Assembly: GCF_040954645.1 (NCBI RefSeq)
Contig: NC_092804.1
Location: 86,359,217 to 86,423,216, forward strand
Reading direction: 5' to 3'
DNA length: 64,000 nucleotides
Source: Diabrotica undecimpunctata
Lineage: Eukaryota; Arthropoda; Insecta; Coleoptera; Chrysomelidae
Positions 63,991 through 64,000 of this stretch are shown piece after piece. Under the pieces are notes generated by a model, which was not told the origin of the DNA, searched no databases, and saw only the letters and a list, made by a program, of their open reading frames with translations. Position 1 is the first letter of the stretch. The number at the start of each line of letters is the position of its first letter. The position numbers and the translations under genes were made by a program.

Positions 63991-64000
63991 CCTTCTAATC

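Noticed and set aside
1..64000. tRNA, rRNA or other structured RNA genes
   Set aside because: No cloverleaf, rRNA or snRNA sequence recognised; tRNA-like strings are primer-binding sites only.

Overview
The window looks like a repeat-dense intergenic stretch of an insect nuclear genome. The evidence is compositional: AT-rich eukaryotic sequence with no operons or ribosome binding sites, and remnants of R1, RTE and R4-like LINEs, a DIRS element, BEL/Pao and Ty3/gypsy LTR elements, an env-bearing errantivirus relic, two piggyBac families, a mariner relative and a Helitron. A beetle is possible, but that is an impression and not a demonstration. I found no convincing complete host gene. One weak terminal-exon candidate lies at 61942-62120.

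Layout. 1-6600: a ~255 bp satellite split by a young Ty3/gypsy element (A, 995-6275). 6640-8870: a broken LINE with a restriction-like endonuclease, then a degraded DIRS element with a tyrosine recombinase (8885-10661). 10662-16297: an unusual LTR element (B) that encodes only gag and protease. Its long LTRs hold arrays of 12 and 15 covarying hairpins. 16298-17362: a foldback element and a Helitron. 17700-22060: a minus-strand BEL/Pao fragment and a degraded relative of element C. 22160-25720: a broken R1-clade LINE with an RTE tail inserted in it. 25726-38149: a nest in which a minus-strand gypsy remnant (E) abuts a truncated piggyBac and is split inside its RNase H by an errantivirus relic (26957-35311). 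That relic has lost most of pol and carries further insertions.

38150-45456: a (GT)n tract and a second plus-strand gypsy element (D, 39809-45452) with an extra third ORF. 45928-48695: a complete but dead piggyBac with TTAT target duplications. 49180-60300: a tandem repeat with a (TA)n centre. Into it went a DD41D mariner-like element (58067-59774) and a nearly intact, very young gypsy-like element C (49731-58051, minus strand). 60300-64000: weak retroelement remnants, a second copy of a palindromic element and another RTE tail.

Themes. Elements B, C and D each carry a canonical -1 slippery heptamer just before the gag stop, with protease in the -1 frame. Target-site duplications and direct or inverted terminal repeats date and order most insertions. 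The strongest candidate for something undescribed is the LTR hairpin array of element B. Its stems keep pairing through compensatory changes, and most of its loops show GTAAGT, the core of a 5' splice site.
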